Shown here: positions 7,718 to 13,715 of the stretch, piece by piece
How positions within the stretch are numbered: position 1 is the stretch's first letter
Layout: each line of letters begins with the position of its first letter
NCBI GenBank assembly: GCA_021404985.1
Contig: QWHP01000160.1
Location: 1-13,715 of the forward strand
Origin: Actinobacteria bacterium ATB1
Lineage (GTDB): Bacteria > Actinomycetota > Acidimicrobiia > UBA2766
Direction of reading: 5' to 3'
DNA length: 13,715 bases
Notes under the pieces: generated by a model
The model's input: the letters and a program-made list of their open reading frames with translations, nothing else
Told to the model about the DNA's origin: nothing
Database searches by the model: none
Made by a program: the position numbers and the translations under genes

Positions 7718-7746
7718 TTGCGGGTGGGCTCTCGGCATGCGATAAC
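7718..7746 (+). promoter_or_regulatory. Candidate promoter for the GroES-like/xylAB operon, possibly leaderless
   Basis: TTGCGG (7718-7723) and GATAAC (7741-7746) are separated by 17 bases, and TGC precedes the -10. Transcription would start around 7752-7754, essentially at the ATG at 7755, which has no Shine-Dalgarno. This is the arrangement of a leaderless mRNA, which is common in actinobacteria. The hexamers are only partial consensus matches, so this is a prediction. Confidence 0.35.
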
Positions 7747-7754
7747 TTCCAACG

Positions 7755-8096
7755 ATGGCGATCCCCCACCGACAGGCGAGTGAGGAGCAACGGAAGATCC
7801 AGATGACGGCGGACCGGCTCCTCGTCGAGGTCCAGACCGAGGAAGGCGAGCGGAAGTCCCGCGGCGGCATCCTCATCCCTGCCACGGCCGATGTGAGCCG
7901 CAGGCTCGAATGGGGGGAAGTGGTGATCACGGGTCCGACCGTGCGGTCGATCGAGGTCGGTGACAGCGTTCTCTTCGCGCCGGACTCCGCCTACGAGGTC
8001 GAGATCCGCGGTGACCTCTATGTGATCCTCCGTGAGCCCGACGTCCAGGCCGTCGCGGCATCCGCACCGGAGGATTCGCCCGGCCTGTATCTGTGA
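7755..8096 (+). CDS. Standalone GroES-like (Cpn10-fold) protein
   Basis: 113-residue protein with the chaperonin-10 fold. After a 14-residue charged lead it has IQMTADRLLVEV (the usual first strand), a mobile-loop-like EEGERKSRGGILIPATA whose GGILIP matches the hydrophobic GroEL-binding tripeptide region, then GEVVITG, VGDSVLFAP and YVILREPDVQAV. It ends in GLYL, a C-terminus I recall from actinobacterial orphan GroES-family proteins that are not paired with groEL. No groEL lies nearby. It may assist a chaperonin or have another role; the function is not established. The start at 7755 is chosen because of the promoter position and because relatives carry a similar N-terminal extension; ATG 7803, with GGAAG six bases upstream, is a plausible alternative that would remove 16 residues. 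It is the first gene of a run leading into xylA, 54 bp downstream. Confidence 0.82.
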   Translation: MAIPHRQASEEQRKIQMTADRLLVEVQTEEGERKSRGGILIPATADVSRRLEWGEVVITGPTVRSIEVGDSVLFAPDSAYEVEIRGDLYVILREPDVQAVAASAPEDSPGLYL

Positions 8097-8140
8097 GATC
8101 TTGCTCCGGGCGGCATGAGTGGCCTCACATGGAACCGACA

Positions 8141-8147
8141 GGGGGAT
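8141..8147 (+). promoter_or_regulatory. Shine-Dalgarno that fixes the GTG start of xylA
   Basis: GGGGGAT lies just upstream of GTG 8151. That start gives a 389-residue protein, matching the usual length and N-terminus of Streptomyces-type xylose isomerase, whereas the in-frame ATG at 8115 would add 12 atypical residues. Confidence 0.55.
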
Positions 8148-8150
8148 GCC

Positions 8151-9320
8151 GTGAGCGACGCCTATGAACCTCGACCCGAGCATCATTTCACATTCGGTCT
8201 GTGGACCGTGGGGAACAAGGGCAGGGACCCGTTCGGGTTCGAGGTCCGGGAGCCCCTGGATCCTTTCGAGGCGGTCGAACGTCTGGCCGGCCTCGGCGCC
8301 TACGGGGTGAACTTCCACGACGACGACCTCGTCCCATTCGGCTCCCCTGCCGCCGAGAAGGAGAGGATCCTCGAACGGTTCCGTGCAGCTCTGGACCGCA
8401 CCGGCATGTGTGTGCCGATGGCGACGACGAATCTGTTCAGCCAGCCCGTCTTCCGGGATGGGGCGTTCACGGCGAACGACCCCGACGTACGGCGCTTCGC
8501 GATCCGCAAGACGTTCGACGCGATCGATCTCGCGGCCTCGTTCGGGGCCGGTGTCTACGTCATGTGGGGTGGGCGTGAGGGGCTCGAGTGCGAGGCTGCC
8601 AAGGACGTGCGACTTGCTCTGGATCGCTACAAGGAGGCGGTCGATCTCTGTTGCGCCCATGTTCGCGATCGAGGGTACGACATGCGTTTCGCACTCGAAC
8701 CCAAGCCGAACGAACCCCGCGGGGACATGTTCCTTCCGACGGTCGGCCACGCTCTCGCGTTCATCGGATGTCTGGAGTGGCCGGACATGGTGGGTCTCAA
8801 CCCGGAGCTCGCGCACGAAACGATGTCCGGCCTCAACTTCACGCATGCGGTGGCGCAGACGCTCTGGCACAGCAAGCTCTTCCACATAGATCTGAACGCG
8901 CAGAGGATCGGCCGGTACGACCAGGACTTCCGCTTCGGCTCCGAGGCGTTGAGGGACGCCTTCAACCTGGTGAGGCTGCTCGAGGACTCGGGCTGGGATG
9001 GCATGCGGCATTTCGACGCGCACGCCTACCGAACCGAGGGCGCCGAGGGCGTCTGGGAGTTCGCGCGGGGTTGCATGCGCACGTATCTGATCCTTGCCGA
9101 GAAGGCGCGCCGTTTCGCCGAAGACCGCGAGATCCAGGATGCCCTCCTTGAAGTGCGGGCAAGCAGTCTGGCAGAGCCCACCTCGCCGGCCGGCCTCGGT
9201 CGGGAAGCCCTCGACGACCTTCGGAGCGCTTCATACGACGTCGAGGCGCTGCAGGTACGAGGCTGGCCGCACGAGCGGCTCGACCAGCTCACCCTCGAGC
9301 TGCTCCTGGGTGTCCGCTGA
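8151..9320 (+). CDS. xylA: Xylose isomerase (actinobacterial class I)
   Basis: Converts D-xylose to D-xylulose (and D-glucose to D-fructose) in the cytoplasm using two divalent metals. The 389-residue protein aligns from memory along its whole length with Streptomyces xylose isomerase: FTFGLWTVG at the start, NFHDDDLVPFG (His56 and Asp59, the ring-opening pair), MWGGREG (Trp139), ALEPKPNEPRGD (Glu183 metal, Lys185 catalytic), NPELAHE (Glu219, His222), FHIDLN (Asp247), YDQDFRFG (Asp257, Asp259), RHFD (Asp289). All metal and catalytic residues are present. The segment after Asp289 reads AHAYRTE instead of the Streptomyces FKPPRTE, so the nearby lysine is replaced. GTG 8151 is supported by GGGGGAT. 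The stop overlaps the xylB start in TGATG, so the two are translationally coupled. Confidence 0.96.
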   Translation: MSDAYEPRPEHHFTFGLWTVGNKGRDPFGFEVREPLDPFEAVERLAGLGAYGVNFHDDDLVPFGSPAAEKERILERFRAALDRTGMCVPMATTNLFSQPVFRDGAFTANDPDVRRFAIRKTFDAIDLAASFGAGVYVMWGGREGLECEAAKDVRLALDRYKEAVDLCCAHVRDRGYDMRFALEPKPNEPRGDMFLPTVGHALAFIGCLEWPDMVGLNPELAHETMSGLNFTHAVAQTLWHSKLFHIDLNAQRIGRYDQDFRFGSEALRDAFNLVRLLEDSGWDGMRHFDAHAYRTEGAEGVWEFARGCMRTYLILAEKARRFAEDREIQDALLEVRASSLAEPTSPAGLGREALDDLRSASYDVEALQVRGWPHERLDQLTLELLLGVR

Positions 9321-10768
9321 TGGCGGACGTCCTCGGCGTCGACTCCTCCACGCAAGCGACGAAGGTCGAAGTCCGGGACGCCGATGACGGGACGCTCCTG
9401 GCATCGGGGCGAGCCCCGCACCCGACCGTGGTGCCACCGAAGAGCGAGCAGGAACCTGCCGCCTGGTGGGGGGCCCTGTGCGGCGCTGCGCTCGAGGCAG
9501 GCTCGGGCGGCTGCGGGGCGGTCTCCGTGGCAGGGCAGCAGCACGGGCTCGTCGCGCTCGACACCGAAGGGGTTGTCATCCGGCCGGCAAAGCTCTGGAA
9601 CGACACCGAGTCAGCACCGCAGGCTCGAGGACTCGTGTCCCGTCTCGGGGCGGAGCGATGGGCCGAGGCGACAGGGCTCGTGCCCGTCGCCTCGTACACG
9701 ATCACGAAGCTCGCCTGGCTGTCCGAGAACGAGCCGGACAACTTCGCGCGTCTCGCCAAGGCGCTGTTGCCACACGACTGGTTGACGTGGCGCCTCTGCG
9801 GGAGGTTCGTCACTGACAGGGGGGACGCGTCCGGCACGGGATACTGGTCGGCCCCGGCGAACCGGTGGAGGCCGGATCTCCTCGAGCTCGTGGACGACCG
9901 GCTCGACTGGCAGGCCGTTCTGCCCGACGTGCTCGGCCCCCGTGACGTGGCCGGCGAGGGGACTGGTTCGCTGTCCGCCGCCTCGGGATCGATCGTGGCA
10001 CCTGGGACGGGGGACAACATGGGCGCGGCGATCGCCCTCGGGTTGGGATCGGGCGACGTTGCGATCTCCCTCGGCACGTCGGGGACGGTCTACTGCGTCT
10101 CCGAACAGCCGACGGCTGACGCCACAGGTGCCGTTGCCGGTTTCGCCGACGCGACAGGCCGGTTCCTTCCACTCGTGTGCACGCTCAACTGCACGAAGGT
10201 CACAGACTGGTGTGCAAGGATGCTCGGTCGTCGCCCCGGGGAGCTCGACGCGCTGGCGGCGACCGTGCCCGCCGGGTCGGGGGGGCTGACCATGGTCCCG
10301 TACCTGGACGGGGAGCGGACACCGGACCTGCCGGGAGCTTCCGGGTTGTTGCACGGCCTGACCACGCGTACGGGAGTGGGCGAGATGGCGCGCGCCGCAT
10401 ACGAGGGCGTGGTCTGCGGTCTCCTCGAAGGCATGGATGCACTCGGCCGCGTGGGGATCCCGACGGACGGCCGCGTGTTCGTGATCGGCGGAGGTGCGAG
10501 GTCGCCGGTGTTCCGGAGGGTGCTTGCCGACCTGTTGCAGCGCCCGGTCCTGGTGCCGGATGCCAACGAGCTCGTTGCAGCCGGAGCCTGCGTCCAGGCA
10601 GCGGCCGTGCTGCGCGGAGCCGATCCGGTCGACGTGGCCCGCGAATGGGATCTCGCGCGGGGAACGACGGTTGAGCCGAGGCTCGATGAGGACTTGGCTT
10701 CGGAGATTCGCGTACGTTACGCAGGCGTGCGGGAGAGCATGGAGACGGCATGGAGGACAGGAGACTGA
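9320..10768 (+). CDS. xylB: Xylulokinase (FGGY kinase family)
   Basis: Phosphorylates D-xylulose with ATP to xylulose 5-phosphate, feeding the pentose phosphate pathway. The 482-residue FGGY-family protein has the N-terminal phosphate loop VDSSTQATK (7-15), the substrate motif AGQQHGLVALD (71-81), LWNDTES (92-98), TDRGDASGTGYW, the catalytic aspartate in GTGDNMGAA (Asp232, equivalent to E. coli XylB Asp233), LGTSGTVY (251-258), and the C-terminal adenosine motif VIGGGARSPVFRRVLADLLQ. It is complete and of typical length. No good Shine-Dalgarno precedes the ATG; instead the start shares a base with the xylA stop (TGATG), so it is probably translated by reinitiation. No xylose transporter or XylR-like regulator is present in the window. 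Confidence 0.95.
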   Translation: MADVLGVDSSTQATKVEVRDADDGTLLASGRAPHPTVVPPKSEQEPAAWWGALCGAALEAGSGGCGAVSVAGQQHGLVALDTEGVVIRPAKLWNDTESAPQARGLVSRLGAERWAEATGLVPVASYTITKLAWLSENEPDNFARLAKALLPHDWLTWRLCGRFVTDRGDASGTGYWSAPANRWRPDLLELVDDRLDWQAVLPDVLGPRDVAGEGTGSLSAASGSIVAPGTGDNMGAAIALGLGSGDVAISLGTSGTVYCVSEQPTADATGAVAGFADATGRFLPLVCTLNCTKVTDWCARMLGRRPGELDALAATVPAGSGGLTMVPYLDGERTPDLPGASGLLHGLTTRTGVGEMARAAYEGVVCGLLEGMDALGRVGIPTDGRVFVIGGGARSPVFRRVLADLLQRPVLVPDANELVAAGACVQAAAVLRGADPVDVAREWDLARGTTVEPRLDEDLASEIRVRYAGVRESMETAWRTGD

Positions 10769-10769
10769 C

Positions 10770-11150
10770 GTGGCAACAGCCGACGACATCAGAGCGACGA
10801 TCGACAAGTACCTCGCTGCGTTCGCGGCGGGGGACAAGGAGAGCTACCTGGGCCTCTTCGCCGAGGATGCGACAGTGGAAGACCCTGTGGGCGCGCCGAT
10901 CTGTCGGGGGCGCGAGGAGATCTCCGGGTTCTGGGACCGCATGCGCGGGATGGCCGAGAAGATGGAGCTCGTGCTCCTCGGAAGCGCCCGTGTGGTCGGT
11001 AAAGAAGCGGCTTTTGTGTTCCGAGTGACGACGACCGTCGGAGACAACTCGGTCGCGCTCGAGCCCATCGACGTCATGTCGTTCGACGATGACGCGAAGA
11101 TCACGTCGATGCGCGCATTCTGGGGTCCGGAGGACCTCCAGGCCGTCTGA
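10770..11150 (+). CDS. ksi: Steroid delta-isomerase-like protein (ketosteroid isomerase, NTF2-like fold)
   Basis: 126-residue NTF2-like protein that resembles bacterial delta-5-3-ketosteroid isomerase, which moves the double bond of 5-ene-3-ketosteroids to the conjugated 4-ene. The matching landmarks are KYLAAFAAGD (Tyr14), FAEDATVEDPVG (Asp38), EAAFVF, EPIDVMSF (Asp101) and KITSMRAFWG. In Comamonas testosteroni the general base is Asp38 and the oxyanion hole is Tyr14 and Asp99, so the catalytic set is present with two residues at identical numbers. The family also contains unrelated NTF2/SnoaL enzymes, but keeping all three is strong support. The start is GTG 10770, with AGGAG (10759-10763) six bases upstream and only one base after the xylB stop, so it is very likely co-transcribed with xylAB. 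A steroid enzyme in a xylose operon is unexpected. It converges on the ligase-dehydrogenase gene 86 bp away. Confidence 0.83.
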   Translation: MATADDIRATIDKYLAAFAAGDKESYLGLFAEDATVEDPVGAPICRGREEISGFWDRMRGMAEKMELVLLGSARVVGKEAAFVFRVTTTVGDNSVALEPIDVMSFDDDAKITSMRAFWGPEDLQAV

Positions 11151-11236
11151 AGCCGGGACGTTTCGCCCCGGGTCGGCTTGTGGCCGGCCGTCTGCGGCTT
11201 GGGTGGCCGCCGGTCTCGGGGGGCTCGCTCCCGTCT
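11151..11236. terminator. Convergent gap with weak GC hairpins, possible bidirectional terminator
   Basis: The 86-bp gap between two convergent stops is GC-rich. It can form short stems: CCGGG/CCCGG (11153-11157 with 11167-11171) and GCGGC/GCCGC (11194-11198 with 11206-11210, seven-base loop). There is no T-run on either strand, so these are not classic intrinsic terminators. They are noted only as the likeliest place for transcription to end. Confidence 0.25.
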
Positions 11237-13715
11237 CTACCCGCGGGGGACGTCCTTCCAGGGGAGGCGGGCGTAGGGATCGGGCTCGCGTGGCAGTCCG
11301 AGGATGCGTTCGGCGATCACGTTGCGCTGGATCTCGCTCGTTCCGCCCTCGATCGTGCCTGCTCGACTTCGGAGGAAGCCGAACATGACCCGCGCGGCGT
11401 CCTCGTCGTCGGAGCGCCGAGCGCACACGCGGGCACCGACCACGTCCACCCAGGCCTCCTGGACAGCGAGGTTGTGGAGAGCCTGGGCCAGCTTCCCGAC
11501 CGACGACTCGGGTCCTGGCCGCTGTGCTCTGCGGTTGTCGCGCGCCCGTGAGTTCGTCCAGAGGATGCAGCGTTCCCGTGCGTAGAGCCGGGCCAGGCGC
11601 TGGCGGACGAGCGGGTCCGAGCGCAGATCCTCTGATGCCTTCACGTGGTCGACGAGGCGGTCCACGGAGCGCCCGAAGACACGGTCGACGCCGCCGGAGC
11701 CCGCACCCGAGATCATCTGGCGCTCCCCGCTGAGAGTCGCCTGCGCGGCGGTCCATCCACCACCGACCTCGCCGATGCGCCGGCTGTCGGGAACCGAAAC
11801 GGAGTCGAGGAAGACCTCATTGAATTCCCCCTCTCCGGTCATCTGCACGAGCGGACGGACCTCGACCCCCGGGCTGTCCATCTCGACCACGAAGTAGGTG
11901 ATGCCCTCGCGCTTGGGCAGATCCGGGTCGGTTCTGGCGAGAAGGAGGCCATGCGTCGACGTGTGCGCCCATGTGCTCCAGACCTTCTGGCCGTCGACGC
12001 GCCATCCGTGACCGGAGCGGATCGCGCTGCATGCCAGGGACGCCAGGTCGCTGCCCGCTCCGGGTTCGCTGAAGAGCTGGCACCAGCGGAACTCGTTCAG
12101 GACCGAGCGGGGCAGGAACCAGTCCCTCTGCCATGAGCTGCCGAACTCGAGCAGCGGGGGGCCGGCAAGGTTGAGTCCGAGTACGTTCAGACGGCCGAGG
12201 TTGTAGGGAGCCAGCGGCTCCTCGATCCGCCTCGCGAGATGCTGCCCCAGTCCGAGACCCCCGTATTCCCGGGGCCACGTCGGAGCGACAAGCCCGGAGC
12301 GGCCGAAGGTCGGGTACCACTCCTCGTAGTCCTCGCGACGCCTCACGGTGCGCAGCTCCAGAGTGCCACCGCGCGTGACGGCGTCGTGCCAGGCAGCGGG
12401 AACTGCCTCGTCGAGCCACTCCAGGACGGTGCGACATGCAGCGTCAGCGGGTGTGCCGTCGTCGATGGGAAGCAGGTCGAAGCCGAGCGCGTCCAACGAC
12501 GGGGGTACGGGATGTGCGCAGCAAAGCTCCCTCCGCAGGACCTTGCCGATGTCGTTGCGGGGAAGCGAGTCGAGGCGGACGTATCGCGCCGGGACCTTGT
12601 ACGCGGCGAGGCTCGAGCGTGCCTTGGTGTCGACAGCCGAGACGACGTCCTCCCACCTCTCTCGCCCGCGGCGTGGTACGACGAACGCCCAGGGCACCTC
12701 GCCGAGTCGATCATCGGGCATCCCCGCCACGGCGACGTCACCGACGTCGGGGGACCCCCTGAGAACGGACTCGACCTCGTCCGGGAACACCTTCAGCCCC
12801 GACCGGTTGATCACGTCCGAGACCCTGCCGGCGAGCCAGACGAAGCCGTCCCCGTCCACGTGGCCGAGGTCGCCGGTCCTGATGAAGCCGTCCTCGGTGA
12901 ACCGCTCGGCGTCGCTGCCGTCTGGGGCGGGAAGCATCGCAAAGGGCGAGAGGACGGTGAGCTCACCCACCGTCCCGTCCGGAACCGGGCCTCTCTCGTC
13001 GACCACCTTCAGTGCCACTCCCGCGTGGGGGCGTCCTATCGAACCCAGCTTGACCTCCCCGAACTCACGGATGTCGACGGCGTTCCAGCCGATCACCTCC
13101 CCTCCGAGCTCGGTCTGTCCGTAGCCGTTCAGCACGGGGATCCCGAACCTCTCGTGGAAGCGGACCGCGGCATCCACGGGGATCGGTGCCGTCGCGTTCC
13201 GCACGAACGTGAGAGGCTCGAGTGACGCGATGCTCGGGTCGTCGAGGAGCGAGACGAGCATCCCGGGAGCAAGCACGACAGAGCGGATCCCGTGCTCTCG
13301 CACCAGTCGAGCGAGCTCGCGGGGGTCGAAGCGGTCCATGAGAACGCATGTGGCACCGACACGCAGGGCGAAGCACACGTTGTAGATGCCCGACCAGAGC
13401 GCGAGCGGGAAGGGAATCAGGTTCGGCATCGGTTGCCCGGCACGGCGGGTGACGCCGATCTTCTCGGCGACGGTGTCGAGGGCGGAGAGGATCCGTGTGT
13501 GGCCGAGCCGGACGGTCTTGGGGGGTCCCGTCGTTCCCGAGGTCGACATGAGGAGAGCGACGTCAGCCCGGACGGGCTCGTGTCCCCGGGTGGAGATCCG
13601 CTCTGCGATGTCGACAGCGAGGTCCTGCCGAGGGGCAAGGAGAGCGGTGGGTGAGGCGCGGTCGTAGATCGCGTTGCGCTCCACCTGCGTGAGTCGCGGG
13701 TTGACAGGCAGGAGT
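11237..13715 (-). CDS. Acyl-CoA ligase (AMP-forming) fused to acyl-CoA dehydrogenase, 5' end outside window
   Basis: One continuous minus-strand frame from the right edge to TAG at 11237-11239 encodes two complete-looking enzymes. Positions below count from the in-frame GTG at 13684, which is internal: the frame stays open upstream and reads PVNPRLTQVE, a conserved FadD-type segment, so the true start lies beyond the window. The ligase half has the AMP/P-loop MSTSGTTGPPK (46-56), NGYGQTE (186-192), TGDLGHVDGDGF (270-281), GRVSDVINRSGLKVFPDEVE (286-305) and the catalytic-lysine motif PRNDIGKVLRREL (Lys381). About 25-30 residues later the dehydrogenase begins (CRTVLEWLDEAVPAAW, 417-432) and has QLFSEPGAGSDLASL (536-550), DGQKVWSTWAHT (564-575), MTGEGEFNEVF (615-625) and the C-terminal IEGGTSEIQRNVIAERILG (778-796). 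Expected chemistry is ATP-dependent CoA activation followed by FAD-dependent alpha,beta-oxidation. The substrate may be a fatty acid, steroid side chain or similar; it is not determinable here. Confidence 0.9.
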   Translation of the reverse strand, partial: LLPVNPRLTQVERNAIYDRASPTALLAPRQDLAVDIAERISTRGHEPVRADVALLMSTSGTTGPPKTVRLGHTRILSALDTVAEKIGVTRRAGQPMPNLIPFPLALWSGIYNVCFALRVGATCVLMDRFDPRELARLVREHGIRSVVLAPGMLVSLLDDPSIASLEPLTFVRNATAPIPVDAAVRFHERFGIPVLNGYGQTELGGEVIGWNAVDIREFGEVKLGSIGRPHAGVALKVVDERGPVPDGTVGELTVLSPFAMLPAPDGSDAERFTEDGFIRTGDLGHVDGDGFVWLAGRVSDVINRSGLKVFPDEVESVLRGSPDVGDVAVAGMPDDRLGEVPWAFVVPRRGRERWEDVVSAVDTKARSSLAAYKVPARYVRLDSLPRNDIGKVLRRELCCAHPVPPSLDALGFDLLPIDDGTPADAACRTVLEWLDEAVPAAWHDAVTRGGTLELRTVRRREDYEEWYPTFGRSGLVAPTWPREYGGLGLGQHLARRIEEPLAPYNLGRLNVLGLNLAGPPLLEFGSSWQRDWFLPRSVLNEFRWCQLFSEPGAGSDLASLACSAIRSGHGWRVDGQKVWSTWAHTSTHGLLLARTDPDLPKREGITYFVVEMDSPGVEVRPLVQMTGEGEFNEVFLDSVSVPDSRRIGEVGGGWTAAQATLSGERQMISGAGSGGVDRVFGRSVDRLVDHVKASEDLRSDPLVRQRLARLYARERCILWTNSRARDNRRAQRPGPESSVGKLAQALHNLAVQEAWVDVVGARVCARRSDDEDAARVMFGFLRSRAGTIEGGTSEIQRNVIAERILGLPREPDPYARLPWKDVPRG

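Noticed and set aside
7341..9023. Very long open minus-strand frame (560 codons) antisense to xylA, the GroES-like gene and part of the cupin
   Set aside because: It mirrors codon bias of the real plus-strand genes, is rich in Arg/His/Glu with no domain motif, and conflicts with four well-supported genes.
11153..11210. Intrinsic terminator between the convergent ketosteroid isomerase and fusion genes
   Set aside because: The stems are only five base pairs and there is no T-run on either strand, so it is listed only as a weak possibility.
10200..11756. Open minus-strand frame of 518 codons across xylB, the ketosteroid isomerase and the fusion gene end
   Set aside because: It is arginine/proline-rich shadow sequence without motifs; xylB and the isomerase on the other strand have complete catalytic signatures.

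Overview
The window is a gene-dense stretch of a high-GC chromosome with strong G/C third-position bias, frequent GTG and TTG starts, and tightly overlapping genes. The xylose isomerase and xylulokinase are of the Streptomyces type, and the other proteins (FadE-like dehydrogenase, FadD-like ligase, P450, standalone GroES-like protein ending in GLYL) also read as actinobacterial. An actinobacterium, possibly a relative of the Acidimicrobiia, is my best guess; the genus cannot be read from the window. There are no tRNA or rRNA genes, CRISPR arrays, insertion sequences or phage genes, and no gene-free stretch longer than 300 bases.

The layout is a series of divergent and convergent pairs. (1) The left edge holds the first 33 codons of a minus-strand gene that looks like an enoyl-CoA hydratase. 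It diverges from a UvrD/Rep-type helicase (178-2220). (2) The helicase converges on, and overlaps by 12 bp, an amidohydrolase of the N-acyl-D-amino-acid deacylase family (2209-3930, minus). (3) Across a 153-bp divergent gap with two outward-facing G-rich repeats lies a plus-strand operon: alpha/beta hydrolase, cytochrome P450, then a DMT-type membrane transporter that carries an apparent one-base frameshift. (4) A cupin dioxygenase-like gene (minus) faces away from a second plus-strand operon: standalone GroES-like protein, xylA, xylB, and a ketosteroid-isomerase-like protein. (5) The right end is a minus-strand open frame that fuses an AMP-forming acyl-CoA ligase (5' end outside the window) to an acyl-CoA dehydrogenase.

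Functionally there are two themes. Xylose enters the pentose phosphate pathway through XylA and XylB. The P450, ketosteroid isomerase with all three catalytic residues, ligase-dehydrogenase fusion and enoyl-CoA hydratase start fit oxidative breakdown of steroid-like, fatty or aromatic substrates by activation and beta-oxidation. The strongest unusual signals are the ligase-dehydrogenase fusion and the ketosteroid isomerase placed one base after xylB. No transcription factor, sugar transporter or sterol importer is present, so the substrate and the regulation cannot be settled from this window.
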